Origin: Ruminococcaceae bacterium UBA6416
GTDB lineage: Bacteria > Bacillota > Clostridia > Oscillospirales > Acutalibacteraceae
DNA length: 64,000 bases
Assembly (NCBI GenBank): GCA_002438505.1
Contig: DJPI01000076.1
Location: 1-64,000, forward strand
Direction: 5' to 3'
Position 1 is the first letter of the stretch. Each line of letters begins with the position of its first letter. A program made the position numbers and the translations under genes. Under the pieces are notes generated by a model. The model was not told where the DNA came from and searched no databases. It saw only the letters and a list, made by a program, of their open reading frames with translations. Positions 45,692 through 55,030 of this stretch are shown one piece after another.

Positions 45692-46809
45692 CAGCTTCCT
45701 CCTTTGACACTAAGCATCAAGCCTGTTGAAATTATAACAATGAAAAGCCCGTAGACGGAAACCAGAAGCATAACTTTCAATGCAAGCGCAAAGCCTCTGA
45801 AAAGCGAAGCCGTTTCGTTCTGACCAAGAATTTGCGAAGAAAAAGAAAGAACGGAAACAGCGACAAAATAAAGAAACAATTCACTGATTGCCGGAAAGCA
45901 TGTGACAAAAACGGCGGCAATGCCAATCACGGCAGCCGAGCCTTTTATTAAATTTATACTTGAAGCAAAGGCTGAATATGCCTCGCTCATCGCGCTGCCG
46001 ACAACCGGAATGAGACTGCTGACAACAAAGCGTATTCCTCGCGAGGCGGCGCTATCCGCCGCAGATGACAGTATGCTTTTGAACGAAAGAAAACCGGCAA
46101 AAAAAGCGGCAGCGCTTCCAAGAGCAAAATTTGCGCATTTACCCGCTGCTGAGAGAAAACGGCCGCAGTCTATCTGGCTGTTCATTGAAAATGCTATGGA
46201 AAGACAAAGTATCACGCCGACAAACGGAACAACCAGCTTCGTCATAAGCAAAGACACACCCTCGGCAAAAATCAGCGTCAGTGAATTATAGGCAGCTGCG
46301 CTCACCGGGCTCCCGGAAACGGCAATGATTCCGGCATATATGGGAACAAAGGAAGCGAGAAGCTTATTCAGCGCTTCAGCCATTGTTACCGCTATATTAA
46401 GAACGGCTGCTGTCTTTTGCGCGGTAAGTATTGAAAAAACGCACACGGAAATCAAATTAACAAGACCGCCGCGCTCATTCTTTCCCGAGAGAACTCCAAT
46501 AAGACTGACAACCATAAGCACACTCAGAAGCTCAAAAAAGAATCTGAACGCCGCGTTTGCCTTTTCTTTTAAGTTCGTTGTAAAGTAATCGGATAAACTA
46601 TCTTTTGAAAAATCAAAAACCCCGGCGCTTTCAATGCCGTCAATGCCGAACATTTCAAGAGCATCCTTTGTTTCGGAATCAAAGGCAGAAAACAGCTCGC
46701 TTTCAAGCTCTTTCCCGTAATCGTTATTTTCTCCGGCAGCCGAGGCCGCAACCGGAAATGCTGAAAGCAGTGCGCACACCACAAGAAGCAATAGTATTTT
46801 TTTCATCAT
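45691..46809 (-). CDS. spoIIIAE: stage III sporulation protein AE
   Basis: 372 aa: signal peptide (about 1-24), a soluble region, then about seven or eight membrane helices including SLIGVLSGKNERGG and LVNLISVCVFSILTAQ. The polytopic SpoIIIAE is the presumed channel part of the SpoIIIA complex. ATG 46809 overlaps the spoIIIAD stop by four bases (ATGA), and a second ATG follows at once. No strong ribosome-binding site, so coupling is likely. Confidence 0.92.
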   Translation of the reverse strand: MMKKILLLLVVCALLSAFPVAASAAGENNDYGKELESELFSAFDSETKDALEMFGIDGIESAGVFDFSKDSLSDYFTTNLKEKANAAFRFFFELLSVLMVVSLIGVLSGKNERGGLVNLISVCVFSILTAQKTAAVLNIAVTMAEALNKLLASFVPIYAGIIAVSGSPVSAAAYNSLTLIFAEGVSLLMTKLVVPFVGVILCLSIAFSMNSQIDCGRFLSAAGKCANFALGSAAAFFAGFLSFKSILSSAADSAASRGIRFVVSSLIPVVGSAMSEAYSAFASSINLIKGSAAVIGIAAVFVTCFPAISELFLYFVAVSVLSFSSQILGQNETASLFRGFALALKVMLLVSVYGLFIVIISTGLMLSVKGGS

Positions 46810-47195
46810 TTTATATACATAAGAGCAGTTTCAACAACGGACTCTATAAGCGGAACGCAGAAAAGAATTATCATAATTCTTCCGGCAAGCTCAACCGTAT
46901 CGGCAAGAGCTTTGTTTCCGCTTTCGCGGCAAAGAGAAGCGCAAACGGTGCAAGCAGCGCTCACGACCGCTCCTTTGAGCAGAACAGTAATGTATGATTC
47001 CTCAACAAGAGATGAAAGTGTTCCGTCAAAAAAATCACCAAGCCTTTTTGACGCTGCACTTATAACAAAAGAAATTATGATTGCAACAAGCCCAAGCTGA
47101 AGCGGAAGAACATATTCCGGTCTGCTTTCTTTAAGCAGCGAGGAAAAAACCGCACCGGCAACGGCAACAACGGCAATTTTGAAAATCAGACTCAA
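46806..47195 (-). CDS. spoIIIAD: stage III sporulation protein AD
   Basis: 129 aa membrane protein with about four helices. KIAVVAVAGAVFSSLLKESRPEY at the N-terminus and RIMIILFCVPLIESVVETAL at the C-terminus are typical of SpoIIIAD. Overlaps spoIIIAC by four bases and spoIIIAE by four bases, so the three membrane subunits are tightly coupled. Confidence 0.92.
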   Translation of the reverse strand: MSLIFKIAVVAVAGAVFSSLLKESRPEYVLPLQLGLVAIIISFVISAASKRLGDFFDGTLSSLVEESYITVLLKGAVVSAACTVCASLCRESGNKALADTVELAGRIMIILFCVPLIESVVETALMYIK

Positions 47196-47386
47196 AACTC
47201 AATCAGCTCTTTCACGCTTGCAAACAAATCACCGATTTCCGGAATAAGCATCAGCAAAACAATAATTATTCCCATCAGCGTTGTCAGCGTTGCATATTCG
47301 CTTTTTTCTGCACGAGTAAGAATTTGATTGAGTATTGAGACTATTATGCCGATTGCCGCAATTTTAAAAATTAAGTCGATCTTCAT
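47192..47386 (-). CDS. spoIIIAC: stage III sporulation protein AC
   Basis: 64 aa with two membrane helices: IFKIAAIGIIVSILNQIL, then the acidic and polar link RAEKSEYATL, then LMGIIIVLLMLIPEIGDLF. Matches the usual size and pattern of SpoIIIAC. GAGGAAGAA precedes ATG 47386. Confidence 0.93.
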   Translation of the reverse strand: MKIDLIFKIAAIGIIVSILNQILTRAEKSEYATLTTLMGIIIVLLMLIPEIGDLFASVKELIEF

Positions 47387-47399
47387 TTCTTCCTCACTC

Positions 47400-47903
47400 T
47401 TAAATAATAATCATAAATGCTACTCCGCCCGCAAAAAGACCGGAAAACATACAAAGCTTTGAATATTTTTCTTTTGAGCGCACAGCCTGTGAAAGTGATT
47501 TTTCAAACCGTTCGCTGTAATAGGCAAGGATTTCTTCAACACCGTTTATATCGCATTGACAGACGGTTTTTCCGAAAGACGAAAGCAACATTGTATCGTC
47601 TCTTCCGATGCACAAAGGCTCTTGCTCAAGGCTTTTTTCCCACGCCAACGGAAAATCTTCGTTTTTGCGCAGTCTTTCGACGCAAACATTAACAAATTTG
47701 AGCTTGCATCCGGGCGAACCGTCCGCAATTTTAATTACCGCTTCAGAAAACGGAAGCAAATAATGCGTAACCTCAAGTTTGACAAGGCAAAAAAATGAAA
47801 GCAGATTCTCAAGTGTTTTCTGCCGCATTGAAAAGCGCTCAGCAAGCATCACTCCGCAAACCGTTGCCGCAAGCCAAACCAAAACGCCGCCTGTATATTT
47901 CAT
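47400..47903 (-). CDS. spoIIIAB: stage III sporulation protein AB
   Basis: 167 aa: an N-terminal membrane helix (about 4-20) with GVMLAERFSMRQKTLENLL, a helical cytoplasmic domain, and a C-terminal membrane helix. It resembles type II secretion GspF, and should anchor the SpoIIIAA ATPase. ATG 47903 follows GGTGAGA. The gene begins 65 bases inside spoIIIAA, a longer overlap than elsewhere in this operon. Confidence 0.92.
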   Translation of the reverse strand: MKYTGGVLVWLAATVCGVMLAERFSMRQKTLENLLSFFCLVKLEVTHYLLPFSEAVIKIADGSPGCKLKFVNVCVERLRKNEDFPLAWEKSLEQEPLCIGRDDTMLLSSFGKTVCQCDINGVEEILAYYSERFEKSLSQAVRSKEKYSKLCMFSGLFAGGVAFMIII

Positions 47904-48840
47904 CTTTTATCTCACCGGCTTCATATATATTCTCGATTTTTCCCGGCTCACCGCCGCCCTTTAAGAGAACAATATTTTCAAAGCAGCCGATATCAACAAG
48001 TCTTTCAACCTGGCTGCGTCTGACAAGCTCGTCAAGCCCCGAGGCATGAACGGTTACGATGAAACTTATCCCGCTGTTTGCGCCCTGAGCGATTGCGGAT
48101 ATCTCGCTTTCCGTTGCAACTTCATCGCAGGCAATTACCTGAGGAGACATCGTTTTAACAGCCGTAAGTATGGCGCTGTTTTTCGGATAACCCGTCAGCA
48201 CATCGGTATTGATTCCAACATCATTTTGCGCAATCCCGTTTTTCATTGCGGCAAGCTCACCGCGTTCATCAATGGCGCACACCTTAAGGCTTTCGCTGTT
48301 TTCTAAGCCGGAAAGCTGTCTGATTAAATCACGCAAAACCGTTGTTTTTCCGCTTGATGGCGGGCCGGCAATTATTAATCCCTTAAATTTTTCCGGACCG
48401 ACTCTTTTCAAAATTCCGTCTGCACAACCTCTGATCTCACGCGCCACTCTGATGTTGAGCGAGGAAACGTCCCTGACTGTTGACACTCTGCCGTCTGCAG
48501 AACAAACGGCAGTACCCGTGAGACCAACCCTGTGTCCGCCGTGTGTTGTAATGAAACCGTCTGCAATGCTGTTTTGAAACGAGTGCGCTGAAAACTCACA
48601 AAGGCGGTTAAAAGAATCCATTAGCTCCTCTCTTTTGCAAATCAAGGCATCCTCCGCCCTTTTGACTGCCTTTGAATCAAAGGAAAGCAAAAAGCTTTTT
48701 CCCGAAACCGTCAGCATTACAGGCTGTTCATTTCTCAGCCTGATTTCAGACGTTTTGCTTTTCACCTCAAGGTCGACAGCCAAAAGAGCCTTTTTCAGCC
48801 TTTGGGAAACAAAAGCGATCGATGAATCAAAGCGTTCCAT
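47839..48840 (-). CDS. spoIIIAA: stage III sporulation protein AA, secretion ATPase
   Basis: 333 aa cytoplasmic ATPase of the type II/IV secretion class that energises the SpoIIIA complex in the mother cell. Walker A GPPSSGKTT near residue 160, Walker B-like VIACDEVA near 250, and an N-terminal domain with HSFQNSIADGFITTHGGHRVGLTG. GGAGGGTG five to six bases before ATG 48840 fixes the start; a longer frame to 48921 lies upstream of that site. The C-terminus runs 65 bases into spoIIIAB. First gene of spoIIIAA-AH; a sigma-E promoter is expected upstream, but I could not place one with confidence. Confidence 0.94.
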   Translation of the reverse strand: MERFDSSIAFVSQRLKKALLAVDLEVKSKTSEIRLRNEQPVMLTVSGKSFLLSFDSKAVKRAEDALICKREELMDSFNRLCEFSAHSFQNSIADGFITTHGGHRVGLTGTAVCSADGRVSTVRDVSSLNIRVAREIRGCADGILKRVGPEKFKGLIIAGPPSSGKTTVLRDLIRQLSGLENSESLKVCAIDERGELAAMKNGIAQNDVGINTDVLTGYPKNSAILTAVKTMSPQVIACDEVATESEISAIAQGANSGISFIVTVHASGLDELVRRSQVERLVDIGCFENIVLLKGGGEPGKIENIYEAGEIKDEIYRRRFGLACGNGLRSDAC

Positions 48841-48926
48841 TTTTTCACCCTCCTTTTTAAGTTTGCTAATAGATATGTGTACAAGTTCCCTCTTAGAACG
48901 GACAAGGCTGATTTTTAACAAACTTC

Positions 48927-48955
48927 TTGAACTATTGAAAAAAATATAGTATTAT
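48927..48955 (+). promoter_or_regulatory. promoter of yfhO
   Basis: TTGAAC (48927-48932), 17-base spacer, TATTAT (48950-48955). An imperfect hairpin (CTCTTGCTTT with AAAGCAAAGAG, 48979-49004) follows in the leader before the ATG at 49039. Confidence 0.6.
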
Positions 48956-49038
48956 ATTCAGGACTTAGGCAATAATCGCTCTTGCTTTGAATGAAAGCAA
49001 AGAGATAACTGCCAAATCATTCGGAAAGAAGGCTAATA

Positions 49039-52032
49039 ATGAGCAAGAAGAAAAACAATTTCTTTTTTGACAACCGTTATCTTTTCATCTCTTTCGGGGC
49101 TACCGCAGGATTGATGTTAATCGTTTATCTTTGCACTCAAGTTTTCCCGTTCGGAGACAACACGGTTCTGAGGATGGATCTCTATCACCAGTACGGTCCT
49201 CTGTTCAGTGAGCTGTATGACAGGATTTTCAGCGGTTCGTCAATGAATTATTCATGGGTAAGCGGCCTCGGAAGCTGCTTCCTCGGAAACTATTTTAACT
49301 ATCTTTCAAGCCCTATCGGCGCCATTGTCGTTTTCTTCGGACATTCCCACGTTCCGGAGGCCATTGCCGCAATGGTTCTTATCAAAGCTGCTCTCTCTTC
49401 GGCAACCTTTGCATATTACATCAAAAAGTCACTTCATAACCAGTCACCCGCAACGGTTGCGTTCGGAATTCTTTACTCATTCTGCGCGTATATGCTTGCT
49501 TATTACTGGAACATTATGTGGCTTGATGCAATGGTTCTTCTTCCCCTCATTCTTCTCGGCATTGAAAGAATACTTGACCACGGAAAAATCGGGCTGTATA
49601 CCGGTGCTCTTGCACTTTCCCTGTTTTCAAATTACTATATGTCATATATGCTCTGTCTTTTTTCCGTCATATACTTCTTCTATTACTGCATTATCAATTC
49701 GACAGGCAGCAAGGTAATAAGCAAGGAATATCATGAAAAGCATCCCAAGGGTCTTTTCAGAAAGCTTCGCAACAGCAGATTCTTCCACGGCGGAGTTCTT
49801 TTTGCGGCCGCTTCGCTGCTTGCCGCCGGACTTATGGCCTTTGCTCTCATTCCGACATATAAAATTCTTCAAAGCTGCTCTGCAACTTCCGGCACGTTCC
49901 CGAGCGATATTAAAACATATTTCACATTTTTTGATTTCTTTGCAAACCATTTTGGCAGCCTTTCAACAACAATCAGAAGCAGCGGAGATGATGTTCTTCC
50001 GAACGTCTACTGCGGTGTTGTTACAATGATACTTGCGATTTTGTACTTCTTCACAAAGTCGATTTCAAAAAAAGAAAAGCTTGCAACAATCGCTCTTCTC
50101 ACTGTTTTCTATATCTCCTTTAACTTCAACTTTCTCAATTATATCTGGCACGGAATGCACTTTCCGAACGATCTTCCCTATCGTTTTTCATTCATGTATT
50201 CCTTCATACTGCTTGTTATGGCATATAAGACTTTTCTGCGGCTTAAAGAGATTTCATCGCGGCAAATCGGTCTTGTCGGTGCGCTTCTTGTTCTTTTTGT
50301 TGCCATCGTTGAAAAAGTCAAATCCAAGAATGTCGGTGACGGAACGGTTTATCTCACCTTGATATTCATTGTTTTCTATGTTCTTCTTCTCACCGTTTTG
50401 AAGGACAAGCGCTTTTTTGTCGGCTCTCTTGCCGTTCTGCTTTGCATCTGCGTTTGCAGCGAGGTTATCATTTGCGACACAAGCTCCTTCCCGAACACAA
50501 TCACAAAATCCTCTTACGAGGACGATTATGACGATTTCAGAAAAGTTAAAGATTCCATTGACGCAACGGAAAAAGACAAGTTTTACCGAATGGAGCTGAC
50601 TTATCTCAGAACACGAATGGACAACTGCTGGTTCGGCTATAACGGCGTTTCGGTCTTTTCGTCAATGGCATATGAAAAGCTTGCAAAGCTTGAGGATCAC
50701 CTCGGCCTAATGAGCAACCGCATCAACAGCTATACCTATGACGCGCAGACGCCCGTTTACAACATGATGCACGCGCTCAAATATGTTGTTAACAACACAA
50801 CTCCCGATGCTCTCTCAAGCAAATATTATAAAAAGCTTTCATCAGTGGACAAGTTCACCGCATATCAGAATAATTACTACCTTCCGCTTGCTTTCTGCGT
50901 AAACAGCGCTGTTGAGCAATGGAATATTCAGCCGGATCTTACAAATCCCGATCCGTTTGAAGTTCAAAACGACTTCTTCAAAAAAGCAACCGGAGAAAAA
51001 AGTGATGTCTTTATCGGTGTTCCGTTTGAGTCTGTCAATTACACAAATGTTGACCCGTTCACGGAGAGTCTTGAGCAAAACGATTTCCAATTCAACAAAA
51101 CCGAAAATGACACTGACGCAAGTGCAACTTTCCACGTTTCCGCAAAAGAAGCCGGAAATTACTATATTTACTATTACGTTGACGGCGGCGATTCAAAGGA
51201 TATCTCGGTAATAGCTCCTTGCGGAACCTTCACCTCGTCAGCAAGTCAGGACTGCCTTTTTGATATCGGAACGGTTGCAAAAGACCAAAACATCACTATC
51301 ACGGTTCCGTTTGAAAAGGATAGCGGCAGCTTAAAACTTTATGTTTACAGAATTGATGACGCTGTTTTTGAACGCGGTTATAAAAAGCTTGCGCAAAACA
51401 CAATGGAAATCACCTCCTTTGAAGACACAAATATCAGCGGAACCTTCACCGCGGCTGAAGACTGTCTGCTTTACACATCAATTCCTTATGACAAGGGCTG
51501 GTCAGTAACCGTTGACGGAGAAGAAGTTGCAAAAAGCAATATAATTGCCATCGGAGATGCTCTTATAGGCATAAGAGTAAACAAGGGTGAACACAAAATC
51601 AGCTTTTCATATGAGCCCATTGGTCTCAAGGCCGGAATCATGATTTCAGCTTTCTTTGCCGCTCTTGTGCTTCTTCTTCTCATAATCAACCTTATGAAGA
51701 AGAAATTCAGCAAGAAGAAGCCGAAAAAGCCTGTATATGCTGCAGTCAATACCGATGTTGACAATTGCGTATATTACGGTGACGGTGAGCAGCCGACTTC
51801 ACCGGCTTCTGAAACGCCACAGTTGCCCGCTGAAACGCCCATTGAAACCGTTGAGCTTCCGGTTTTGAAGCAAACAGAAACAAAGCATCACACGCCGGAA
51901 AGAGAAGTATTTTCACCTGACGGCTATAAACGTGACGTTCACAGAGAGGTTTTTGTCCCAACCGAAAAGCCGACTCCGATTGAATCCGTCACCGCCAAGG
52001 AATGGAAGGAAATTTTCGGCGAAAGGAATTAA
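49039..52032 (+). CDS. yfhO: YfhO family membrane protein
   Basis: 997 aa. About thirteen membrane helices in the first 500 residues, including MDLYHQYGPLFSELYDRIFSG and GSCFLGNYFNYLSSP, then a large extracytoplasmic beta-rich domain (about 520-860), one more helix (about 868-888), and a charged tail of roughly 110 residues rich in Pro, Glu, Thr and Lys. The GT-C-like YfhO family in Firmicutes is linked to glycosylation of lipoteichoic acid (with GtcA/CsbB partners), but the partners are not in this window. AGAAGG six bases before ATG. The long cytoplasmic tail seems an addition to the usual architecture. Confidence 0.88.
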   Translation: MSKKKNNFFFDNRYLFISFGATAGLMLIVYLCTQVFPFGDNTVLRMDLYHQYGPLFSELYDRIFSGSSMNYSWVSGLGSCFLGNYFNYLSSPIGAIVVFFGHSHVPEAIAAMVLIKAALSSATFAYYIKKSLHNQSPATVAFGILYSFCAYMLAYYWNIMWLDAMVLLPLILLGIERILDHGKIGLYTGALALSLFSNYYMSYMLCLFSVIYFFYYCIINSTGSKVISKEYHEKHPKGLFRKLRNSRFFHGGVLFAAASLLAAGLMAFALIPTYKILQSCSATSGTFPSDIKTYFTFFDFFANHFGSLSTTIRSSGDDVLPNVYCGVVTMILAILYFFTKSISKKEKLATIALLTVFYISFNFNFLNYIWHGMHFPNDLPYRFSFMYSFILLVMAYKTFLRLKEISSRQIGLVGALLVLFVAIVEKVKSKNVGDGTVYLTLIFIVFYVLLLTVLKDKRFFVGSLAVLLCICVCSEVIICDTSSFPNTITKSSYEDDYDDFRKVKDSIDATEKDKFYRMELTYLRTRMDNCWFGYNGVSVFSSMAYEKLAKLEDHLGLMSNRINSYTYDAQTPVYNMMHALKYVVNNTTPDALSSKYYKKLSSVDKFTAYQNNYYLPLAFCVNSAVEQWNIQPDLTNPDPFEVQNDFFKKATGEKSDVFIGVPFESVNYTNVDPFTESLEQNDFQFNKTENDTDASATFHVSAKEAGNYYIYYYVDGGDSKDISVIAPCGTFTSSASQDCLFDIGTVAKDQNITITVPFEKDSGSLKLYVYRIDDAVFERGYKKLAQNTMEITSFEDTNISGTFTAAEDCLLYTSIPYDKGWSVTVDGEEVAKSNIIAIGDALIGIRVNKGEHKISFSYEPIGLKAGIMISAFFAALVLLLLIINLMKKKFSKKKPKKPVYAAVNTDVDNCVYYGDGEQPTSPASETPQLPAETPIETVELPVLKQTETKHHTPEREVFSPDGYKRDVHREVFVPTEKPTPIESVTAKEWKEIFGERN

Positions 52033-52039
52033 CACAAAC

Positions 52040-52078
52040 ACACCCCACCGCAAAATCATTGCGGTGGGGTGTATTATA
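52040..52078 (+). terminator. intrinsic terminator after yfhO
   Basis: ACACCCCACCGCAA (52040-52053) and TTGCGGTGGGGTGT (52059-52072) form a 14-bp stem. The T tract is short (ATTAT). Confidence 0.7.
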
Positions 52079-52098
52079 AAAAAAATGAGGTGACCGGT

Positions 52099-52815
52099 TT
52101 GAAGCTTATAATTATCAGGCACGGCGATCCGGATTATGCCTTGGACTCGCTGACCAAAAAAGGAAAAAGAGAAGCCTCCTTGCTGTGTGAAAGAATGGAG
52201 CGGCTTAATCCCGACTTTATCTATTCATCACCGCTTGGACGTGCAAAGAAAACGGCAAAAATTGCCTGCGACTCATTAAAAAAAGACATTGTTGTTTTAC
52301 CATGGCTCAGAGAATTTGAGGGAAGAATCGGTTCCGGCATTTCAAAGGATATCTGCTGGGACAGGCTGCCCGAAGATTGGACTGCGTTTGACGGACTCTA
52401 CTCCGACAAATGGTATGACTGCGCAATGATGAAAAACACCAATGTCCGTGAGGAATATGAAAAGGTTGCGCACGGTCTTGACGAGCTGCTTTCAAAACAC
52501 GGCTATGAGCACAACGGCAGGCTTTTCAATGTCAAAAGGCCGAATCATGACACGATAGTATTATTCTGTCATTTTGCTGTTGAATGCGTTATTCTTTCCC
52601 ACCTCATTTCGGTCAGCCCAATGCCTCTTTGGCATAACTTTGCCGCGCTGCCAACATCCGTCACAACGGTTGTTACCGAAGAGAGAAGGAAAGGAATCGC
52701 TGTTTTCAGAGTTCTTTCGTTCGGAGACATAAGTCATTTGTATAAGGGAAACGAGGAGCCATCTTTTGCCTGCCGGTTCTGCGAATGCTTTGATGACGAT
52801 ACACGGCACGATTAA
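52099..52815 (+). CDS. histidine phosphatase family protein
   Basis: 238 aa, phosphoglycerate-mutase-like fold. The N-terminal catalytic motif LIIIRHGDPDY (RHG) and later LFCHFAVECVI (second His) are clear; SSPLGRAKKTAKI is the usual conserved segment. The substrate is not evident: alpha-ribazole phosphatase (CobC) and sugar-phosphate phosphatases share these motifs, and no cobalamin genes are nearby. Start TTG 52099 with GAGGTGA five bases upstream; the longer frame from GTG 52069 runs through the terminator. Confidence 0.85.
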   Translation: MKLIIIRHGDPDYALDSLTKKGKREASLLCERMERLNPDFIYSSPLGRAKKTAKIACDSLKKDIVVLPWLREFEGRIGSGISKDICWDRLPEDWTAFDGLYSDKWYDCAMMKNTNVREEYEKVAHGLDELLSKHGYEHNGRLFNVKRPNHDTIVLFCHFAVECVILSHLISVSPMPLWHNFAALPTSVTTVVTEERRKGIAVFRVLSFGDISHLYKGNEEPSFACRFCECFDDDTRHD

Positions 52816-52847
52816 CAGTAATAAACACATTTCGGTGTTGAAAATGA

Positions 52848-52876
52848 TTGACAAGAAAAGCTGAAAAGAATATAAT
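52848..52876 (+). promoter_or_regulatory. consensus promoter of the OYE-type reductase
   Basis: Perfect TTGACA (52848-52853), 17-base spacer, perfect TATAAT (52871-52876). Confidence 0.85.
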
Positions 52877-52963
52877 CATTATGTCTGATATATACAGATG
52901 CGCAGTAGCCGCAATTTGATCTCTGTTTGATGGTTACTGAGTAATTCAGAGAGGAGAAAACAA

Positions 52964-55018
52964 ATGAATTCAGAATACTCAGCACTTTTTACTCCTTGGA
53001 AAATTGGTAATGTTGAAATCAAAAACCGTATCGTTCTTTGCCCCATGGGCGGAACATCGCTTTTCGGTTGGATGGAACCTAACCACTTTGATAAGGAATC
53101 CGCAAATTTCTTCCTTGAAAGAGCAAAAAACAATGTCGGCCTCATCATTCCGGGCATTGCTCCGCTGAAAGACACCATTGGAAATCGCTGGCTCTATCAG
53201 AACAAAAAAATGTTCAAAGAACTCAAGGTGTTCATGGATGAACTTCACAAGACCGGCGCAAAGCTTTTTGTTCAGCTCACCGCCGGATTCGGACGTTCTT
53301 TTGCCATTACCGACCCGCTTGCAAAGCTTTATAACACTCCGCTGCGCACACTTATGAAGCCGGTTCTTGACCTTAGTTATCTTTGCGCAAGTCCGAGCGA
53401 GCTTCCCTCGCGCTGGGCAGAGAATGTCACCTGCCGTGCACTCACAAAAAAAGAGATTGATGAAATGGTTGAGGCTTTTGCAAAAACCGCAGCGCTGTGC
53501 AAAGAAGCCGGTGTTGACGGCGTTGAAATCCATGCCGTTCACGAGGGTTATCTCATTGACCAGTTCACAATGAAGTACACAAATAAGCGTACCGATGAAT
53601 ACGGCGGCTCTTTTGAAAACCGTTACCGTTTCCCGGTTGAAATTGTCAAGCGCGTTAAGGCTGTCTGCGGAAAAGACTTCCCCGTTTCGCTGCGCTATTC
53701 CGTGCTTTCAAAAACAAAGGACTTTTGCTATGGCGCTCTTCCTGGTGAGGAAGGCTACACAGAAGTTGGCCGTGATATGGAAGAGAGTGAAAAGGCTGCG
53801 AAGTATCTTCAGGATGCCGGCTATGATATGCTCAACGCCGACAACGGCACCTATGACGCCTGGTATTGGGCTCATCCGCCGGCGTATATGCCGCAGAACT
53901 GCAACCTTGATGATGTTGCACATATTCGCAAATTTGTTGATATTCCGGTTGTCTGCGCGGGCAGAATGGAACCGGACGTTGCCGCAAAAGCAATTTCCGA
54001 GGGCAAAATTGATGCAATGGGCGTTGCCCGCCAGTTCCTTGCCGATCCCGAATGGATAACCAAGCTCATGAACAACAAGCTTGAGGATATCCTTCCCTGC
54101 ATCTGCTGCCACAACGGCTGCTTCAACATGGCTCATTACAAAGGCCATGCGAATGACCAGGACTTCAGCGATTCGGCTCACATGGCTCGCTGCGCTCTCA
54201 ATCCGCAGACCATGCAGAGCAAAAAGTATAAAATCGTCAAAGCGGCAAAGAGCAAAAACATCGCCGTTATCGGCGGCGGTATCGGCGGAATGGAAGCCGC
54301 AAGAGTTCTTGCAATGCGCGGCCACAAGGTCACAATCTATGAAAAGAGCGACAAGCTCGGCGGTATTTTCATTGCCGCTGCCGCTCCGTCCTATAAAGAA
54401 AAGGACAGAGCTCTTATTGAATGGTACAAACGCGAAATTGCAAAGCTTCCAATCACCGTAAAGCTCGACACAGAAGTCAAGGATATCAATTCTCTCGGTG
54501 CCGATGAGGTTATCATTGCAACCGGCTCAAAGGCGCGCAAAATTTCCGTTAAGGGCGCAGAACTTGCAATGGACGCAACAGAGTTCCTGCTCGGTGAAAA
54601 AGCTGTTGGAGACACCGTTGTCATTGTTGGCGGCGGACTCACCGGCTGCGAAATTGCCTATGATCTTTACCTCCACGGAAAGAAACCGATTATTGTTGAA
54701 ATGAAGGATGATCTTGTTGCCGTCAAAGGCGTATGCCTTGCAAACTCAAGCTTCCTTCGTGACTTCTTCAAGACCAACAAGGTTCCCGTTTATCTTGAAA
54801 CAAAGCTCGGTGAAGTTCTTCCCGATGGAATTATGGCAACGGACAAAAGCGGCAAAAGCTTTAAAATTGAAGCGGACAGCGTTATCCTCTCTGTTGGATA
54901 TATTCCGACTCCGCTCGCCGTTGAGGGCAAGAATGTTCATGTGATCGGCGATGCTGAAAAGATCGGAAATCTGCGCACTGTTATCTGGGGCGCCTGGGAT
55001 GTTGCAATGAAGCTTTAA
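52964..55018 (+). CDS. FMN/FAD/4Fe-4S enoate-reductase-type oxidoreductase
   Basis: 684 aa, old-yellow-enzyme family of the 2,4-dienoyl-CoA reductase/BaiCD-BaiH/enoate reductase kind. N-terminal TIM barrel (about 1-370) with LFTPWKIGNVEIKNRIV, EIHAVHEGYLIDQF and RTDEYGGSFENR; then Cys residues for a 4Fe-4S cluster, PCICCHNGC near 378-386 and ARCALNP near 408; then two Rossmann modules, VIGGGIGGMEAARVLAMRGH near 436 and VIVGGGLTGCEIA near 555. Reduces an activated double bond with NAD(P)H through FMN, FAD and the cluster. The substrate is unknown; bile acids, enoates or dienoyl-CoA are all possible. GGAGAAAA precedes the ATG. Confidence 0.92.
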   Translation: MNSEYSALFTPWKIGNVEIKNRIVLCPMGGTSLFGWMEPNHFDKESANFFLERAKNNVGLIIPGIAPLKDTIGNRWLYQNKKMFKELKVFMDELHKTGAKLFVQLTAGFGRSFAITDPLAKLYNTPLRTLMKPVLDLSYLCASPSELPSRWAENVTCRALTKKEIDEMVEAFAKTAALCKEAGVDGVEIHAVHEGYLIDQFTMKYTNKRTDEYGGSFENRYRFPVEIVKRVKAVCGKDFPVSLRYSVLSKTKDFCYGALPGEEGYTEVGRDMEESEKAAKYLQDAGYDMLNADNGTYDAWYWAHPPAYMPQNCNLDDVAHIRKFVDIPVVCAGRMEPDVAAKAISEGKIDAMGVARQFLADPEWITKLMNNKLEDILPCICCHNGCFNMAHYKGHANDQDFSDSAHMARCALNPQTMQSKKYKIVKAAKSKNIAVIGGGIGGMEAARVLAMRGHKVTIYEKSDKLGGIFIAAAAPSYKEKDRALIEWYKREIAKLPITVKLDTEVKDINSLGADEVIIATGSKARKISVKGAELAMDATEFLLGEKAVGDTVVIVGGGLTGCEIAYDLYLHGKKPIIVEMKDDLVAVKGVCLANSSFLRDFFKTNKVPVYLETKLGEVLPDGIMATDKSGKSFKIEADSVILSVGYIPTPLAVEGKNVHVIGDAEKIGNLRTVIWGAWDVAMKL

Positions 55019-55030
55019 GGGGCGTTGCGT

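Noticed and set aside
52069..52098. Longer N-terminus for the histidine phosphatase
   Set aside because: Begins in the 3' arm of the yfhO terminator; GAGGTGA points to TTG 52099.
53708..54325. 205-codon ORF on the minus strand
   Set aside because: Antisense shadow of the OYE-type reductase; its composition reflects the coding strand.
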